A stretch of DNA of 8,198 bases from Thermus kawarayensis JCM 12314 (lineage in GTDB: Bacteria > Deinococcota > Deinococci > Deinococcales > Thermaceae), in NCBI GenBank assembly GCA_001311545.1, contig BBBL01000057.1, positions 1 through 8,198 on the forward strand. Direction: 5' to 3'. Position numbers and translations under genes: made by a program. How positions within the stretch are numbered: the stretch's first letter is position 1; each line of letters opens with the position of its first letter. The notes under the pieces are model-generated. The model had not been told where the DNA came from and did no database searches. It worked only from the letters and a program-made list of their open reading frames with translations. Of the stretch, positions 5,792 through 8,198 are shown piece after piece.

Positions 5792-6474
5792 GGGTGTTTC
5801 CGTGCAATACGGGATGGTCCAAGCCGTGGGCGGCGTGGACCTTCAGGTGGCTCCTGGAGAGTGGGTGGCGGTGATCGGTGCCAACGGGGCGGGGAAGACC
5901 TCCCTCCTGCGAGGGGTCATGGGCCTGGCGCAAACCTCGGGGAAGATCCTCTGGCAGGGGATGCGCCTGGATCGCCTTCCCCCCTGGCACCGGAGCGCCC
6001 TAGGCATCGGCTATGTGCCGAGGGGCGCGGTATCTTCGCCGATCTCACGGTGGAGGAGAACCTCCGGCTGGGCGGTTACCGCCTGGGCAGGCAGGCCCTC
6101 CAGGAAGGGCTGGGCTGGGTCTACGCCATCCTTCCCCTGCTGGCTGAGCGGCGCTGGCAGCTGGCGGGAACCCTTTCCGGGGGGGAGCAACAGCTTTTGG
6201 CCTTGGGGAGGGCGCTGGTGCCCCGGCCGAGGTTGCTGCTCGTGGACGAGCCCTCCTGGGGCTGATGCCCAAAATGGTAGCCCAGGTCTTCGCCACCCTG
6301 GCCTACCTTCATCGGGAGGGGATGGGCATCCTCATGGTGGAGCAGAACGCCCGCAAGGCACTGGTGTACGCCCAACGCGGCTATGTCCTGGAGTTGGGCC
6401 GAGTGGTCCTCCAGGGGCCTGCGGTGGAGCTGAGGCGGCATCCGCGGGTTTTGGAAGCGTACATAGGAGGGTGA
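5778..6474 (+). CDS. livF: LivF-like ABC transporter ATPase (two apparent frameshifts)
   Basis: Second ATPase of the transporter, partner of LivG. The ATG at 5778 lies inside the end of livG, with GGGGAAGAGG just before it. The product begins [20 protein letters not shown]. Walker A is GANGAGKTS (about residues 33-41). The frame breaks at about 6015-6022 in the segment that should read [19 protein letters not shown], the LivF hallmark; one added base restores it. The signature is [16 protein letters not shown] and Walker B LLLVDEP. A second break at CC 6255-6256 turns [12 protein letters not shown] into DEPSWG plus a stop; one more C restores it. The switch segment is VEQNARKAL, with the Gln usual for LivF in place of His, and the C-terminus is [11 protein letters not shown]. 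Restored length is about 232 residues, normal for the family. hutU starts 3 nt after the stop. Confidence 0.88.
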
Positions 6475-6477
6475 CGT

Positions 6478-8131
6478 ATGAGTCGGTTGGTGCGCGCGCC
6501 AAGAGGTAGTGTCCGTACAGCTAAAGGCTGGATTCAGGAAGCGGCCAAGCGGATGCTGATGAACAACCTGGATCCGGAGGTCGCCGAGAAGCCTGAGGAG
6601 CTCATCGTGTACGGGGGGCGGGGAAAGGCGGCCCGGAGCTGGGAGGATTTCGACCGCATCGTTCGCGTCTTGGACCGCCTGGAGAACGACGAAACCCTTC
6701 TGGTGCAGTCGGGTCGGGCCGTGGGGGTTTTTCGCACCCACGAGCTGGCTCCACGGGTGATCATCGCCAACTCTAACCTGGTCCCGCGCTGGGCTACGTG
6801 GGAGGTCTTCGATGAGCTGGAGAGGCAGGGCCTCCTCATGTACGGCCAGATGACGGCGGGAAGCTGGATCTATATCGGCACCCAGGGCATCCTGCAAGGC
6901 ACTTACGAGACATTCCTGGCGGCAGCGCGAAAGCACTTTGGGGGCAGCCTGCGCGGCACCGTGACCGTGACTGCTGGCCTGGGAGGGATGGGGGGGGCCC
7001 AACCTTTGGCCGTAACCCTAAACGAGGGTGTGGCCATCATCGTGGAGGTAGACCCCGAGCGAATCCGCCGCCGCCTGGACACGGGGTACCTGGACACCTG
7101 GACGGCCAATCTTGAGGAAGCCCTCCGTTGGGCAGAGGAGCGCGGAGACAGGGTAGGGCCCTTTCCATCGGCCTTTTGGGAAACGCTGCCGAAGTGCTGC
7201 CGGAGATGGTCCGCCTGGGCTTCACTCCCGACTTGGTCACAGACCAGACCTCAGCCCACGATCCCCTCTACGGGTACGTCCCGCCCCTGAAGCCCGATGA
7301 GGACCCCGGGGAGCTGCGGCAGAAAGATCCCGAGGGGTACAAGGCCCGGGCCCTCGAGGCCATGGCCCGCCACTGCCAGGCCATCGTGGAGATGCAGCGC
7401 CGGGGAGCGGTGGCCTTCGATTACGGCAACAACCTGAGGGCGATGGCCAAGTTGGGAGGCTTCGCCGATGCCTTCAGCTATCCGGCTTTGTTCCTGCCTT
7501 TATTCGGGATCTCTTCTGCGAGGGCAAGGGGCCTTTTCGCTGGGTGGCCCTTTCCGGCGACCCCGAGGACATCTACCGGACCGACCGGGCCGTACTGGAG
7601 CTGTTTCCGGAGGACGAGGGCCTGAAGCGGTGGCTCACGGAAGGGGTTAAGCGGTTCCGTTTCCAGGGGCTCCCAGCCCGCATCTGCTGGCTGGGGTACG
7701 GGGAACGGGATAGGGCGGGGCTCCGGTTTAACGAGATGGTGCGGAAGGGGGAACTCAAGGCTCCCATTGTCATCGGCCGGGATCACTTAGACGCTGGGAG
7801 TGTGGCCAGCCCCTTCCGCGAGACCGAGGCCATGCGGGACGGATCGGATGCCATCGCGGACTGGCCCCTCCTCAACTTCGCCCTCAATGCCGTTTCCGGG
7901 GCCGGATGGGTGAGCTTCCACCACGGGGGAGGTGTGGGCATGGGCTATAGCTTGCATGCAGGCCAAGTGGTGGTGGCCGACGGCAGTGAGGAGGCCGCCT
8001 TCCGCTTGGAGCGGGTCCTCACCAACGACCCCGGAACCGGGATCATGCGCCACGCCCATGCCGGCTACGAGAAGGCCAAGCGGATCGCCAGGGAGCGCGG
8101 GGTAGACCTCTGCGGTTGGGAAGAGCCGTGA
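6478..8131 (+). CDS. hutU: Urocanate hydratase HutU (two apparent frameshifts)
   Basis: Second enzyme of histidine degradation, a cytosolic NAD+-dependent enzyme turning urocanate into 4-imidazolone-5-propionate. Start ATG 6478 follows GGAGG at about 6466-6471. The N-terminal part includes [15 protein letters not shown] and [23 protein letters not shown]-binding motif [12 protein letters not shown] begins at residue 167. The frame breaks at about 7151-7161 (a short G or C run) and resumes as [20 protein letters not shown] with [15 protein letters not shown]. It breaks again at GG 7484-7485, where one more G restores [20 protein letters not shown]. The urocanase active-site signature [10 protein letters not shown] is present, its Cys (codon 7685-7687) about residue 404 of the restored protein and equivalent to Cys410 of the Pseudomonas enzyme. 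The end reads [20 protein letters not shown]. Restored length is about 551 residues, as in the family. The stop overlaps the next start (GTGA). Confidence 0.93.
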
Positions 8132-8198
8132 AGGTGTTCCGGGGCATCCGCGAGCTTCTTTCCCCCTTCGCCCGCTACCGGGAGGCGGCCCTGGTCGT
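8128..8198 (+). CDS. Start of next hut gene, probably imidazolonepropionase HutI (partial)
   Basis: A GTG at 8128 overlapping the hutU stop (GTGA) opens a frame that runs off the right edge after 23 codons. It reads [14 protein letters not shown] followed by [10 protein letters not shown]. The pattern of a short strand, Gly-Ile-x-Glu-Leu, then a run leading to Asp/Glu-Ala-Ala-Leu-Val-Val is what the N-terminal small domain of imidazolonepropionase (amidohydrolase superfamily) looks like before its DGRI turn. HutI catalyses the step directly after HutU, so position also supports it. With so few residues, another hut gene is possible, so no symbol is given. Confidence 0.5.
   Translation, partial: MKVFRGIRELLSPFARYREAALV

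Noticed and set aside
6121..7002. A 293-codon minus-strand open frame across livF and hutU
   Set aside because: It overlaps two confidently identified genes in antisense and has no recognisable domain or start signal.
3361..8131. Programmed frameshifting or transcriptional slippage as the cause of the broken liv and hutU frames
   Set aside because: Known slippage in Thermus acts on long A/T tracts, as in dnaX. Here the sites are mostly short G/C runs, nine in five genes, and several families never use recoding, so a sequence artefact is simpler.

Overview
The window is very GC-rich (about two thirds G+C). It has near-leaderless and coupled (ATGA/GTGA overlap) starts, proteins rich in Leu, Arg, Gly and Ala, and a lipoprotein of a type common in Thermus. 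I infer a Thermus-like member of the Deinococcota; this is inference, because no rRNA or other marker gene is present.

Left part (1-1525). A minus-strand lipoprotein gene runs off the left edge. Upstream of it is a gene-poor stretch with an inverted repeat and, on the minus strand, a probable decayed HicA-type toxin fragment. At about 564 this gives way to the left end of an IS3-family (IS150-like) insertion sequence. The IS keeps an orfA-like and an orfB-like reading frame, but it is frameshifted and loses its 3' end at about 1460, just after the second catalytic Asp. It has no catalytic Glu and no right inverted repeat, so it is a dead remnant.

Right part (1502-8198). A histidine-utilisation (hut) operon begins directly after the IS remnant. 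A perfect 14-bp palindrome, GTTGTATATACAAC (1502-1515), matches the known HutC operator and sits 10 nt upstream of hutC. The order is hutC (GntR/UTRA repressor), a complete branched-chain-amino-acid-type ABC transporter (livK, livH, livM, livG, livF), hutU (urocanate hydratase), and the first 71 nt of a further gene that is probably hutI. Genes overlap by 4-14 nt or are 3-13 nt apart, and no other HutC-like palindrome was seen, so one regulated transcript is likely. The natural model is that the transporter imports histidine, urocanate or a related imidazole compound. Urocanate relieves HutC, and HutU then feeds imidazolonepropionate to the next enzyme. hutH is not in the window.

Sequence quality. 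hutC and livK are intact, but livH, livM, livG, livF and hutU are interrupted by nine apparent single-base losses. Each lies in or beside a short G/C tract. Restoring one base at each gives full-length, family-typical proteins. This looks like systematic base loss in the sequence rather than gene decay. The annotation therefore gives whole-gene spans for these five genes and lists where each reading frame breaks. No tRNA, rRNA, CRISPR array or clear intrinsic terminator was seen.
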